A stretch of 58,895 nt of DNA, from assembly GCA_027487735.1 (NCBI GenBank), contig JAIYDA010000069.1:1-58895 (forward strand), given 5' to 3'. The translations under genes and the position numbers were made by a program. Source of the stretch: Planctomycetaceae bacterium. GTDB lineage: Bacteria; Planctomycetota; Phycisphaerae; Phycisphaerales; UBA1924. Positions 41,050-50,100 of the stretch are shown here, piece after piece. Position 1 is the first letter of the stretch, and the number at the start of each line of letters is the position of its first letter. Under the pieces are notes generated by a model that saw only the letters and a list, made by a program, of their open reading frames with translations, searched no databases and had not been told where the DNA came from.

Positions 41050-42391
41050 CCGTCCACTCCGCGTGCTGTTTCTCTGCACGGGCAACGCCTGCCGAAGCCA
41101 AATGGCCGAGGGTTGGGCCCGCGCGCTGCGGGGCAGGCAGATCGAGGCCTATTCGGCGGGCACGAGCCCGCACGGCATGAATCGCCTCGCGATGCGCGCG
41201 ATGAGCGAGGCGGGCGTCGACATCTCGTCGCACAGCTCGAAGCATGTTGCGACGCTCATGCACGTGCCGTTTGATTACGTCGTCACGGTGTGCGACTCGG
41301 CGAGCGAGAGCTGCCCCATATTCCCTGGCAATGCCAAGGTGTTGCACAACAGCTTTGAGGATCCGCCGAAGCTCGCGCGGAACGCGACAAGCGACGACGA
41401 GGCGATGCCGCACTATCGGCGGGTGCGCGATGAGATTCGCACGTTTGTCGAGACGCTGCCCGCGGCGCTCACGTCGCCCGCCAAGAGCTGCTGCGGCCCG
41501 GCGTGCTGCGAGCCTGCGCTGGTTGCTGCGAGCGCTGGTTCGTTCGAACCAAGCCTGGACCTCGCTCATCAGCGCACGCGCGACCACGTGCGCGAGGGCT
41601 ATGCGGCGATCGCCCGCACGGGCTGCTGTGGCCCCAGCGGCGGCGGCTGCTGCGGTCCCAGCGCGTTCACGCCCGAGCAGCTCGCGCAGGCGATCGGCTA
41701 CAGCCAGGGCGAGCTCGCGGCGATGCCCGATGGTGCCAACATGGGCCTCTCCTGCGGCAATCCCACGGTGCTCGCGTCGCTGCGACCTGGCGAGATCGTG
41801 CTCGACCTTGGCAGTGGGGGCGGGTTTGACTGTTTCGTCGCGGGCCCGAAGGTGGGCAGCAGCGGTCGCGTGATCGGTGTCGACATGACGCCCGACATGC
41901 TGCGAAAGGCTCGCGGAAACCTCGCGAGCTACACCGGGCAGACGGGCCTTGCCAACGTGGAGTTTCGCCTCGGTGAGATCGAGGCGTTGCCGGTTGCCGA
42001 TGCGAGCGTCGACGTCGTGATCTCCAACTGCGTGCTCAACCTCTCGCCCGACAAGCCCCGCGTGTGGCGAGAGATCGCACGCGTGCTTAGGCCTGGTGGT
42101 CGCGTCGCGGTGAGCGACCTGGCCCTGCTTCGCTCGTTGCCCGAGGCGGTTCGCAGCGATGTTGAGGCACTTGTGGGGTGCGTTGCTGGGGCGGTGCTGG
42201 TGGAGGAGACGCGCGAGCAAGCGGCAACTGCGGGCCTGGCAGACATTGTGGTGCGCACCAAGCCCGACTACATCAACGCCCTGACCAACTGGGACGATCC
42301 GCTCTACGTGCGCATCGCCCAGCATCTGCCCAAGGGCACGTCGCCCAGCGACTTCATCACGAGCCTCGACATCACCGCGACCAAGCCATGA
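41036..42391 (+). CDS. Arsenate reductase (ArsC)-arsenite methyltransferase (ArsM) fusion protein
   Basis: A 451-residue protein. Residues 1-142 are a low-molecular-weight-phosphatase-type ArsC with P-loop C14-x5-R20 (CTGNACRS) and resolving cysteines C86 and C93. These spacings of 72 and 7 equal C10/C82/C89 of the staphylococcal thioredoxin-coupled enzyme. A cysteine-rich linker follows (SCCGPACCEP, 151-160). Residues about 175-450 are ArsM: VREGYAAIARTGCCGP, CCGPS, LSCGNP (C240), SAM motif LDLGSGGGFDC, NCVLNL (C332) and GCVAGA (C382); the last two are 50 apart as in known ArsM. One polypeptide could therefore reduce arsenate and then methylate the arsenite. It overlaps arsR upstream and the aquaporin downstream. 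Confidence 0.94.
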   Translation: MAAANRPLRVLFLCTGNACRSQMAEGWARALRGRQIEAYSAGTSPHGMNRLAMRAMSEAGVDISSHSSKHVATLMHVPFDYVVTVCDSASESCPIFPGNAKVLHNSFEDPPKLARNATSDDEAMPHYRRVRDEIRTFVETLPAALTSPAKSCCGPACCEPALVAASAGSFEPSLDLAHQRTRDHVREGYAAIARTGCCGPSGGGCCGPSAFTPEQLAQAIGYSQGELAAMPDGANMGLSCGNPTVLASLRPGEIVLDLGSGGGFDCFVAGPKVGSSGRVIGVDMTPDMLRKARGNLASYTGQTGLANVEFRLGEIEALPVADASVDVVISNCVLNLSPDKPRVWREIARVLRPGGRVAVSDLALLRSLPEAVRSDVEALVGCVAGAVLVEETREQAATAGLADIVVRTKPDYINALTNWDDPLYVRIAQHLPKGTSPSDFITSLDITATKP

Positions 42392-43116
42392 AGCGACTTC
42401 TCGCCGAGGCCCTGGGCACCTTCTGCCTCGTCTTCGCGGGCACGGGTGCCATCGTCGTGAACCACCAGTCGGGCGGCGTGATTGGTCACGCGGGCATTGC
42501 GGTCACGTTTGGGCTGGTGGTCATGGCGATGATCCTTGCGCTCGGGCCCATCTCCGGGGCGCACATGAATCCTGCGGTGTCGATAGCGCTCGCGCTCGCG
42601 CGGCGATTTCCGGCGCGAGATGTGCCGGGGTTTGCGATCGCGCAGCTTGCCGGCGCGTTCGCGGCCTCGGCATTGCTGCGAGTGCTCTTCGCAACAAGCC
42701 CGACGCTCGGAGAGACGCTGCCCGCTGGGCCTGCGTGGCAGTCCTTCGTGCTCGAGATTGTGCTGACATTCGTGCTCATGCTCGTGGTGTTTGGTGTCTC
42801 GACGCAGGCGCAGCGGTCGCAGCCAGCGGCGTTGCCCGTCGCGGCGGTCGCGGTGGGGGGCGTGGTCGCGCTCGAGGCAATGTTTGCTGGGCCCATCTGC
42901 GGCGCATCGATGAACCCTGCACGATCGCTCGCGCCGGCTGTGGTTTCGGGCAAGCTGCAGTCGCTGTGGGTGTATCTCGCGGCGCCGGTGCTTGGTGCGG
43001 CGCTGGCAGTGCCAGCGGCACACGCGCTGGGTTTGCTCGCGCCGCACGAAGCAGGGCAAAGCACGGGCGAGGCAAGCGATGCCAAGGCAAGCGATGGCAG
43101 TCCAAGGTCGCGTTGA
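42388..43116 (+). CDS. MIP family aquaporin of the ars operon (AqpS-like)
   Basis: A 242-residue protein with six membrane spans and two half-helices bearing NPA motifs: SGAHMNPAVS (about 56-65) and CGASMNPARS (about 171-180). It is of normal aquaporin length plus a short hydrophilic C-terminal tail. Its start overlaps the stop of the fusion gene (ATGA), so it is translationally coupled. In Sinorhizobium meliloti an ars-operon aquaglyceroporin (AqpS) lets arsenite made by ArsC leave the cell down its gradient. A similar role for arsenite or methylated arsenic is inferred here, as no ArsB or Acr3 pump is in the window. Confidence 0.93.
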   Translation: MKRLLAEALGTFCLVFAGTGAIVVNHQSGGVIGHAGIAVTFGLVVMAMILALGPISGAHMNPAVSIALALARRFPARDVPGFAIAQLAGAFAASALLRVLFATSPTLGETLPAGPAWQSFVLEIVLTFVLMLVVFGVSTQAQRSQPAALPVAAVAVGGVVALEAMFAGPICGASMNPARSLAPAVVSGKLQSLWVYLAAPVLGAALAVPAAHALGLLAPHEAGQSTGEASDAKASDGSPRSR

Positions 43117-43160
43117 ACGCAGGCGATGCACGCCAGCGTGCGCAAGTGCCCGGCCCCGCT

Positions 43161-44042
43161 CTACCGCCTCCGCGTGGGCTCAATGCTCGGCACAGGGCTC
43201 ATCGTCACCTCGCCCAGCAGTGCACGCTCGTAGGCGTTACTCGCCTGCTTGCGAGCCGTGAGCGGGCCTTGGGCGTCGCCCCGCAGAAACTGGCGAATGA
43301 GGCGATGGTCCTCGCTGAGGGTGCTTGCCTGCTCCTCGCCCGTCTTGCGGAGTGCGTCGAACCACTCGCGCGACTCGACGATGAGCATTCGCCCCTTGTC
43401 AAACATCGCCATGCGATCGCCGATCGTGAAGGCGCTGTCCATCTCGTGCGTCACGACGACGCTCGTCACGCCCAGCTTCTTCGTCAGGCTGAGAATGAGC
43501 TGATCGATCTCCGCGCTCGTCACGGGGTCGAGCCCGGCGCTGGGTTCGTCGTAGAACAGAATCTCGGGGTCCAGGCTCAGGGCCCGAGCCAGCCCCGCAC
43601 GCTTCTTCATGCCGCCGCTGATCTCTGCGGGGTAGCGGTCCGCCGCGTCGAGCAGGCCCACGCTCTCGAGCTTGATCTTGACCTGGATATCGATGATCTC
43701 CTCGTCGAGGTCGGTGTGCTCGCGCAGGGGCAGGGCCACGTTCTCGGCAATGGTCATGCTGTTGAAGAGGGCCCCGCTCTGGAACAGAATCCCAAAGCGC
43801 TTGCGCACCTCGTCGAGCTCGTTTGGGCGGATGGTGCAGAGGTTTCGCCCCAGCACCTCGACGGTGCCCTCGTCGGGCCGAATCGCACCGATCATCGTGC
43901 GCAGCATCGTGCTCTTGCCGCTGCCGCTGCCGCCCATGATGATCATCGTTTCGCCGCGCCGCACATCGAGCGTGACGCCATCGAGCACCGCGCGCCCATC
44001 AAAGCGCTTGACCACCTGCTGCATGCGAATGACCGATTCCAT
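43161..44042 (-). CDS. mlaF: ABC transporter ATP-binding protein, MlaF-like (phospholipid/lipid transport)
   Basis: A 293-residue ATPase. Walker A GGSGSGKST, Q-loop FGILFQSGALFNSMTIAENVALPLREHT (typical of MlaF/Ttg2A), signature ISGGMKKRAGLARAL, Walker B ILFYDEPSAGLD and switch VTHEMDSA are in order. MlaF powers lipid transfer between outer and inner membranes with MlaE, D and B, none of which is in the window. The C-terminal about 45 residues are an extra tail (from DHRLIRQF). ATG at 44042 was chosen; a GTG 27 bases further up is possible. Convergent with the ars operon. Confidence 0.92.
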   Translation of the reverse strand: MESVIRMQQVVKRFDGRAVLDGVTLDVRRGETMIIMGGSGSGKSTMLRTMIGAIRPDEGTVEVLGRNLCTIRPNELDEVRKRFGILFQSGALFNSMTIAENVALPLREHTDLDEEIIDIQVKIKLESVGLLDAADRYPAEISGGMKKRAGLARALSLDPEILFYDEPSAGLDPVTSAEIDQLILSLTKKLGVTSVVVTHEMDSAFTIGDRMAMFDKGRMLIVESREWFDALRKTGEEQASTLSEDHRLIRQFLRGDAQGPLTARKQASNAYERALLGEVTMSPVPSIEPTRRR

Positions 44043-44136
44043 CGCGGACAGTATTCGCTCTGGTGCCACTCAGCCCCTCATGCTCATGCTTCATGCTCAT
44101 AATGGTTCGGGTGCCGCATCGCGTGGGTATGAAACA

Positions 44137-44165
44137 GCACGAGGCCCCTCTCTGGAGCCTCGTGC
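44137..44165 (-). terminator. Possible terminator of the small-domain membrane protein gene
   Basis: A perfect 9-base-pair stem (GCACGAGGC with GCCTCGTGC) and 11-base loop, followed on the minus strand by the weak tract TGTTTCAT. It lies about 45 bases after the stop codon. Confidence 0.5.
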
Positions 44166-44211
44166 GAGTCGCTGTATTGAGTTGCCGTTCTCCTGCCGCT
44201 GCGAGCCGGAC

Positions 44212-44997
44212 TTATGGTCGGCCCGGTGCCGGTGCGGGTGCCGGCGCAGGCGTTGCCGGCGGCGTCGCGGGCGTTGCGCCAGGCACTGCCGGGGTCGCGT
44301 TCGCAGCCGGGTCATACAGCAGAATCTTCGTGCCGTCGCTCGCGATCAGCTCGATGTTGAGCGGTGCCAAGTTCGCGCCGCCGCCGTTGGGGTTGAGCTG
44401 CAACGCTGCGACCGCCCAGCCCTTGGAGAACTGCACGGGCAAAGGCAGCAGGCCTTGGTTGCCCTGTCCTTGCATGCCTTGCATTTGCTGGCCCACGCTG
44501 CCATAGGCCCTCATGAGTTCGCCCACGCCCGTGGGCACGCTTTGGAAGTTGCCCAGCTTGCTCTGGTAGGTCGTGACAAAGCGCTGGAAGTCTGCGTCCG
44601 TCACGCTGTTGGCCACCGATGCATCGAGCTGCTGCCGCGCTGTCGCGTAGTCGCCCGCCTCCGCAGCCTTGAGCAGCGAGGCGGTGCTGCCGCCAAACAT
44701 GCCCGTCATCGCCTTGAGCCCCGTCGACACCATCATGATGCCGCCCACCCACACCGCCGAGACGAGCAGCCCGATGACCAGGGCCGCGATTGCCAACCCT
44801 TTGCCACCCACGCGACCGTTGCTGCCGCTGATGAGAACCAGCGCGACGATTGCGAGGATTGCCCCCAGCACGCCCAGGCCGGGGATGATGCAGATCAGGC
44901 TCAGGACGAGGGCCACGATCGCGAGCACGCTCGTGCGTTCTTCCACCACCATCGCTCCATCCAGCCCGGCAGGTGCATACGGATTTGGGTTGTTCAT
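44212..44997 (-). CDS. Membrane protein with DUF4190-like two-helix domain and soluble C-terminal domain
   Basis: A 261-residue protein beginning MNNPNPYAPAG. Residues about 22-60 and 67-90 are two hydrophobic helices with Gly-rich turns (VLAIVALVLSLICIIPGLG, then GKGLAIAALVIGLLVSAVW), as in DUF4190-type domains. Residues about 100-235 form a soluble domain (EAGDYATARQQLDASVANS...). The C-terminus is an Ala/Pro/Thr-rich tail. Function is unknown; the soluble part resembles small accessory domains of membrane-bound sensors only in general terms. Start ATG follows TATAGT by 7 bases. The longer reading frame upstream is antisense to the MATE gene. Confidence 0.8.
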   Translation of the reverse strand: MNNPNPYAPAGLDGAMVVEERTSVLAIVALVLSLICIIPGLGVLGAILAIVALVLISGSNGRVGGKGLAIAALVIGLLVSAVWVGGIMMVSTGLKAMTGMFGGSTASLLKAAEAGDYATARQQLDASVANSVTDADFQRFVTTYQSKLGNFQSVPTGVGELMRAYGSVGQQMQGMQGQGNQGLLPLPVQFSKGWAVAALQLNPNGGGANLAPLNIELIASDGTKILLYDPAANATPAVPGATPATPPATPAPAPAPAPGRP

Positions 44998-45004
44998 AGC
45001 AAGC

Positions 45005-45010
45005 ACTATA
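45005..45010 (-). promoter_or_regulatory. Putative -10 element (TATAGT) of the DUF4190-like gene
   Basis: TATAGT ends 7 bases before the ATG at 44997, again predicting a leaderless transcript. Confidence 0.5.
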
Positions 45011-45067
45011 GCGATTCTCCGCCCGGCGTTACAGGGCGCAGAAGCCGCGCGTCGAATCCTCGCGGCG

Positions 45068-45073
45068 TATCGT
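45068..45073 (+). promoter_or_regulatory. Putative -10 element (TATCGT) of the MATE gene
   Basis: TATCGT ends 8 bases before the ATG at 45082. The two divergent -10 elements here are only about 60 bases apart. Confidence 0.4.
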
Positions 45074-45081
45074 CCTCCCCT

Positions 45082-46566
45082 ATGCCTTCCGCTGCCAACC
45101 CCACCGAAGGCTCGTCCCCACTGCGCGAGCTGCTGATTCTCGCCCTGCCCACCGTTGTCACCATGACGTCCTACACCGTCATGCAGTCGGTCGACAAGCT
45201 CATGGTCAGCCGCCTCGGGCCCGACCCTGTTTATGTCGGGGCCCAGGGCAATGGCGGGCTGGCGGCCTTTGTGCCCATCAGCATCGCGATGGGGTGCCTC
45301 ACGGTGGTGAACACCTACGTGAGCCAGCATCTGGGGGCGGGCAGCACGCGCAAGGCACCGTCGTACATGTGGAATGGCCTGTGGATCGCCCTCGCCTGGG
45401 CCTTGCTGCTGGTGCCCTATGGGCTGCTCATGCCCAGCGCGTTTGAGGCCCTGTGGCGAACGGGCGACAACCTGCAAGATGCCGACCTCGCGCGCCGTGT
45501 CGAGATGAGCTGCGCGTATGGGCAGCCCTTGGTCTTTGGCGCGATCCTCACGATGGCGGCCCGCTGCCTGGCGCAGTTCTTTTACGGATTGCACAAGCCG
45601 CGGGTGGTGCTGGTCGCGAGTCTCTCGGGCAACCTCGTGAACTTTGTGGGCAACAGCGTGCTCATCTATGGCCCGACCGCGCTGGTGACTGGCGGCGCGC
45701 TCGACCCGTTTTATGCTGCGACGGCGAGCATCGCGCAGGCGCTGGGCATTCCGCGCATGGGCGTGAGCGGCGCGGCCTTTGGCACGCTGCTGGGCACCGC
45801 GGTGGAGCTGCTCATCCCAGCGTGCGTGTTTCTGAGCGCGAAGTATCACGCGCAGTATGGCACGCGCTCGTCGTGGCGACCAAGCCGCGAACGCCTGAAA
45901 GAACTGCTGAAACTGGGGTGGCCTGGCGGCGCGATGTTTGGGAACGAGATGATTTGCTGGGCGATGTTCATGGTCGTGTTCGTCGGTCACTTTGGCGCGC
46001 AGCACAGCACGGCAGGGTGGATTGCGCACCAGTGGATGAGTCTCTCATTCATGCCCGCGGTGGGCATCTCGGTCGCGATCACGGCGATGGTGGGGCGCTG
46101 CATGGGCGCTGGCAGGCCCGACCTTGCCGTGAAGCGAGCCTGGGCGGGCGTGGGTGTCGCGCTGGTCTACATGGGCATCATGGGCGTGCTGTTTGTGGTT
46201 TTCCGCAAGCCCATGGTCGACCTGTTTATCGACGACTCGACGGACCCGCAGACCAAGGCCACGCTCCTCGCGCTGGGGGGTGGCTTCATGATCGCCACCG
46301 CCTGCTTTCAGTTGTTTGACGCTGTCGCGATGACCCTCAGCGGGGCCTTGCGCGGGGCGGGGGACACGATGTGGCCCGCGATCGTGACGCTGGTCCTGAG
46401 CTGGACGATCATCGTGGGCGGGGGCTGGTCGCTCATGACCTTTGCCCCGCAGCTTGAGAGCCTGGGCCCGTGGATCGCAGCCGCGACCTACATCGCGATC
46501 TTGAGCCTTGCCATCCTCGCGCGATTTGTGGGGGGCAAGTGGAAGAGCATCAAGCTGGTGCATTGA
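45082..46566 (+). CDS. MATE family multidrug/cation efflux protein
   Basis: A 494-residue protein with about twelve hydrophobic helices. MATE features include LRELLILALPTVVTMTSYTVMQSVDKLMVSRLG at the start, GMSGAAFGTLLGT-like GVSGAAFGTLLGT in the middle, and ALRGAGDTMWPAIVTL in the second half. Such proteins export organic cations and drugs in exchange for Na+ or H+. The open frame extends far upstream over other genes; ATG at 45082 is the natural start, 8 bases after a TATCGT element. Substrate unknown; no regulator adjoins it. Confidence 0.94.
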   Translation: MPSAANPTEGSSPLRELLILALPTVVTMTSYTVMQSVDKLMVSRLGPDPVYVGAQGNGGLAAFVPISIAMGCLTVVNTYVSQHLGAGSTRKAPSYMWNGLWIALAWALLLVPYGLLMPSAFEALWRTGDNLQDADLARRVEMSCAYGQPLVFGAILTMAARCLAQFFYGLHKPRVVLVASLSGNLVNFVGNSVLIYGPTALVTGGALDPFYAATASIAQALGIPRMGVSGAAFGTLLGTAVELLIPACVFLSAKYHAQYGTRSSWRPSRERLKELLKLGWPGGAMFGNEMICWAMFMVVFVGHFGAQHSTAGWIAHQWMSLSFMPAVGISVAITAMVGRCMGAGRPDLAVKRAWAGVGVALVYMGIMGVLFVVFRKPMVDLFIDDSTDPQTKATLLALGGGFMIATACFQLFDAVAMTLSGALRGAGDTMWPAIVTLVLSWTIIVGGGWSLMTFAPQLESLGPWIAAATYIAILSLAILARFVGGKWKSIKLVH

Positions 46567-47171
46567 CGCGTTTGTGCGAGGATTGCTGGGCGAGAGCGTG
46601 CGTCCACCGCATGCCGTAACCCAATGCCGGGCAAGCCTTTGCCTTGCGAGTACCGAGAGGCAAAGTCTGCGCGGTGCGTGGCTTCTCGTGCGCTTCCACG
46701 GTCGCTCGCCCAGCGAGCGCGCGATCGTGCATCGCTCTTCACTCTCTCGCAACCGCTGGCACCCATCGTGCGGACAGGCACACGGATGGGGCAACGCAGC
46801 CCGGGGCTTTCGCGTGCGAGGGCTCCTTGGGCGGAGCGAGTCCAGAGCAGTGTCCGCCCGTGTGGCCAGAAGGGCACAGGGTGTTGCGAGCGTGGTGCAA
46901 TGTGCGTCCCGCCGCGTATGTCCTCCCGCTCAATCGACAAAACGCACCGAAACAAAAAAGTTGTGCTTGACTGCGCTGGAAACCCCCGGCCTATGACCTA
47001 CCTTTGGCGGCTTGCCTAAGTCGGTACGTACCCCTGGGGGCCGAACCCCCCGCGACATGGATGTCGCGAGCAAGCTGTCTGTGGCTGTCGGTGTGAGTCG
47101 CTGCGCATGATCGAGCGACGCCTGAGCGAGGTGCACGAAACGCCTCGCATTGGACTCTGGAGCTGTTTGCT
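46567..47171 (+). other. Gene-free region of 605 bases upstream of the secretin gene
   Basis: No supported coding frame. A hairpin CTTTGCCT/AGGCAAAG lies at 46638-46666. The right part holds the candidate secretin promoter and a leader with two strong hairpins (GGGGG/CCCCC at 47036-47050 and CGCGACAT/ATGTCGCG at 47051-47068) and the palindrome GGTACGTACC at 47022-47031. Open frames that run through here are short and lack family features. Confidence 0.5.
46967..46997 (+). promoter_or_regulatory. Candidate promoter of the secretin gene
   Basis: TTGACT at 46967-46972 and TATGAC at 46992-46997 are 19 bases apart, close to sigma-70-type spacing. It would give a leader of about 165 bases containing two hairpins. 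Confidence 0.35.
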
Positions 47172-50100
47172 ATGCAGAACCAACCCCGCATCAATTCCTC
47201 GCCTCTTCACACCGCTCGTCGTTCCTCCGCGCGTCAAAGCAGCGTGCGAGTGCTCGCGGCGTTTGCCGGGCTCGCCGCGAGCGCGCTCGCGGTCAACGCA
47301 TCGCAGCCAGGCGAGGGTGGCCTCGATCGCGCAGTCGAGCTGCTGGGCAGCGGCAAGGTTGTCGAGGCTCGCGAGGTGCTCTCGCAGCTGACGGCTCCTG
47401 AGATGGCGATGAGCCTGAGCAGTGCAGAGCGCACCCGCGCCGCATCGCTCGCGACGCAGACGGTTGCTCGCCTGAAGAAGCTGCCTGCCGAAGAAGTGAG
47501 CGTGCAGACCGCTGAGCTTCGCGTGCAGACGGGCGAGCTGGGCCTGGCCCAGGCGCAAGCCAAGAGCGTGGTGGACAGCCCCCGCGCTACAAATGAACAG
47601 ACGGCACGCGCCAAGGCCGTGCTTGCCCGCGTGACCGAGGAGCAGGCCTCGCTTGCCCCGCAGGTGGATGAGCTGCTGCAAGCCGCGCTCGCCAAGGCCC
47701 GCGCGGGTGATGTGGGTGCCGCTCGCACGCAGGTGTCGCGCGTGGTGGGCAGCGGGCTGGCCCTCAGCCCCGCCCAGCAGCAAGTTGCCGAGAATGTTCA
47801 GGCGAGCGTGCTGAACGCCCCTGCGGGCAATGTCGCGATGGGCATGCTGCAGCCGGGCGTCGTGCGTCGGCCCACCGAGCCTGCACCCACGCCTGCCCCC
47901 GCCCAGCCCGAGCCAGCACCGGCGCCGGCCGAGCAGCCCCCGGCTCCGATTGAGCCCATGCCTCTGCCCCCGGTGGATGCGCAGCCAGCCCCCGCGACTG
48001 AGCCCGCACCGGCTCCTGCCCCCGCACCCGCCCCGGCTGTTGAGCCCGCGCCCGTCGTCGTGGCCCAGGCACAGCCACCCAGCGACCCCATCGCTGCGGC
48101 ACGCATTTGGGAGAGCCAGGCCCTGCTGGCTGAGGCGGACTCCGCCTTTGCCGAGAACCGGCTGGGCGACGCCGCGAGCCGGTACACCCGTCTACTTGAT
48201 CAATACGGCGACTTGCTGAGCCCTGAGGCTCGCACGCGTGCGCAGACGCGTCTGACCGAGGCCCGCGTCCGCTTGGGTGGCAACCCCGGGCAGGCGGCGG
48301 GCGTGCTCGACAGCATCAGCAGCAACAACGCGGCTGCTCGCCAGTCGGTCATCGCGGAGTTTGAGAACGATCTTCAGCAAGCTGAGGCTGCACGCGTGCG
48401 TGGCGACACGCAGCGTGCCCGCGAGCTTGCGGCTCAGGCCAAGGTCCGCGTGAGCGGCGGTCGTGCGCTGTTCAGCGAGGACGAGATCGCGAGCTATCGC
48501 AGCCGTGCAGATGCCGTGCTGAGCGCGGTGGACGCCGAGGAGGCCCGCCTGCGTGACGTGCGCATCGCTGAGCAAGAGGCTGCGAACAAGGCCGCGGCGG
48601 AAGAGGCTGCCATGCAGCAGAGCATGGACAAGAACCGCAAGCTGGGCGAGGCGATCGACCGCGTGCGTGCGTTGCAGATGGAGCAGAAGTACGACGAGGC
48701 GTTGCAGGTGGTGGAGGGGCAGATTCTGTTCCTCGACCCGATCAACCCCACGGGCCTGCTGCTGCGGGACGTGCTGCGTGACACCATCGTGTTCAAGCGT
48801 TGGGGCGCAATTACCGACGACCGCAACGACAGCTACATGCAGCAGCAGATGCAGAACTTCGAGGCAGGCATCGCCCCCGAGCGCATCCTGGACTATCCGA
48901 AGGATTGGCCCAGCATCTCCGAGCGTCGCGGCACGCCCATCGCGTTTGCCGAGGCCGAGGAAAACCGCCGGGCCCTCGCGGTGCTGCAGAGCAAGCGCAT
49001 CCCCGTGAACTTCAACGAGGTGCCCTTCGGCGACATCGAGCCATTCCTCGCTGCCGTGACGCAGCTGAACATCGACATCGACTGGCCCAGCCTGGAGCAG
49101 GCGGGCATCACGCGCGACAAGACCATCACGCTGAAGCTGACGAACGTGCCCGTCGAGACGGTGCTCAACCGCGTCGTCGAGAAGGCCAGCGGCGACAGCT
49201 TTGGTGGCGCAGCCTGGACGATCACCGACGGCGTGCTGACGATCGCGAGCAAGGACGTGATCAACAAGCAGAAGGTGCTCGTGATCTACGACATCCGCGA
49301 CCTGATCGTGGAAGTGCCGGACTATGAAGACGCTCCGATCTTCGACTTGCAGCAGGCCTTCCAGCAGGGTGGCGGCGGTCGTGGCGGCGGCGGCGGCGGG
49401 CAGAGCCCCTTCCGCCAGCAGGGCAACGATGAAGGCCCCGAGCGTCGCACGCTCGAGGAGCGCACCGAGGACCTGCTGGACATCATCCGCGCTCAGGTTG
49501 ATCCTGAGGGCTGGGACGCGGGCGTCGGCACGATTCAGACCCTGGGCGGTCTGCTCATCATCAACAACACTCCCGCCAACCACCGCGCCATCAACGGCTT
49601 GCTGGGCAAGCTGCGTGAGACGCGTGCGATGCAGATCAACGTCGAGACGCGCTTCCTGCTCGTGAGCCAGGACTTCTTCGAGCAGATCGGCTTCGACCTC
49701 GACGTTTACCTCGGTGCGAACAACAACACCGTGCGTGCCGCCCGCGGTACTCGCCCGACCACCCGCGCCAGCGACTTCTTTGACTTCCGTGCCGGCGGCT
49801 TCCGCGATACCTTCCCGCAGCCCCCGAGTGCTGGCGCGAACGTGAATCGCTCCGCGCTGGGCGACCCGTGGTCGCCCGTGGGCATCGGGCAGAACAGCCT
49901 GGGCCTGGGCGAGAGCCTGCTGCAGACCGATTTCTCGCAGGACATCTTCGCGAACGCCCCGGCCCTGGGCATCGCCGGGCAGTTCCTGGATGACATCCAG
50001 GTCGACTTCCTCATCAAGGCGACGCAGGCCGACCGCCGGACGGTGAGCCTCACGGCTCCTCGCCTGACGTTCACGAACGGGCAGATCTCGAACATCACGG

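Noticed and set aside
43127-43140. Terminator after the ars operon
   Set aside because: GCACGC/GCGTGC forms a small hairpin but no T run follows, so it was not called.
44998-46029. N-terminal extension of the DUF4190-like protein to 605 residues
   Set aside because: The extra part is antisense to the MATE coding region. The ATG at 44997 starts a typical NPNPYAPAG-type N-terminus right after a -10 element.
46488-46955. A 155-codon minus-strand frame after the MATE gene
   Set aside because: No credible start context or motif, Arg/Ser-rich composition, and part of it is antisense to the MATE gene.
46967-47070. c-di-GMP (GEMM-I) riboswitch in the secretin leader
   Set aside because: A few words such as CCGGCCTA and TTGCC recall GEMM, but the conserved order, the GNRA hairpin and the GCAAAGCC core are missing.
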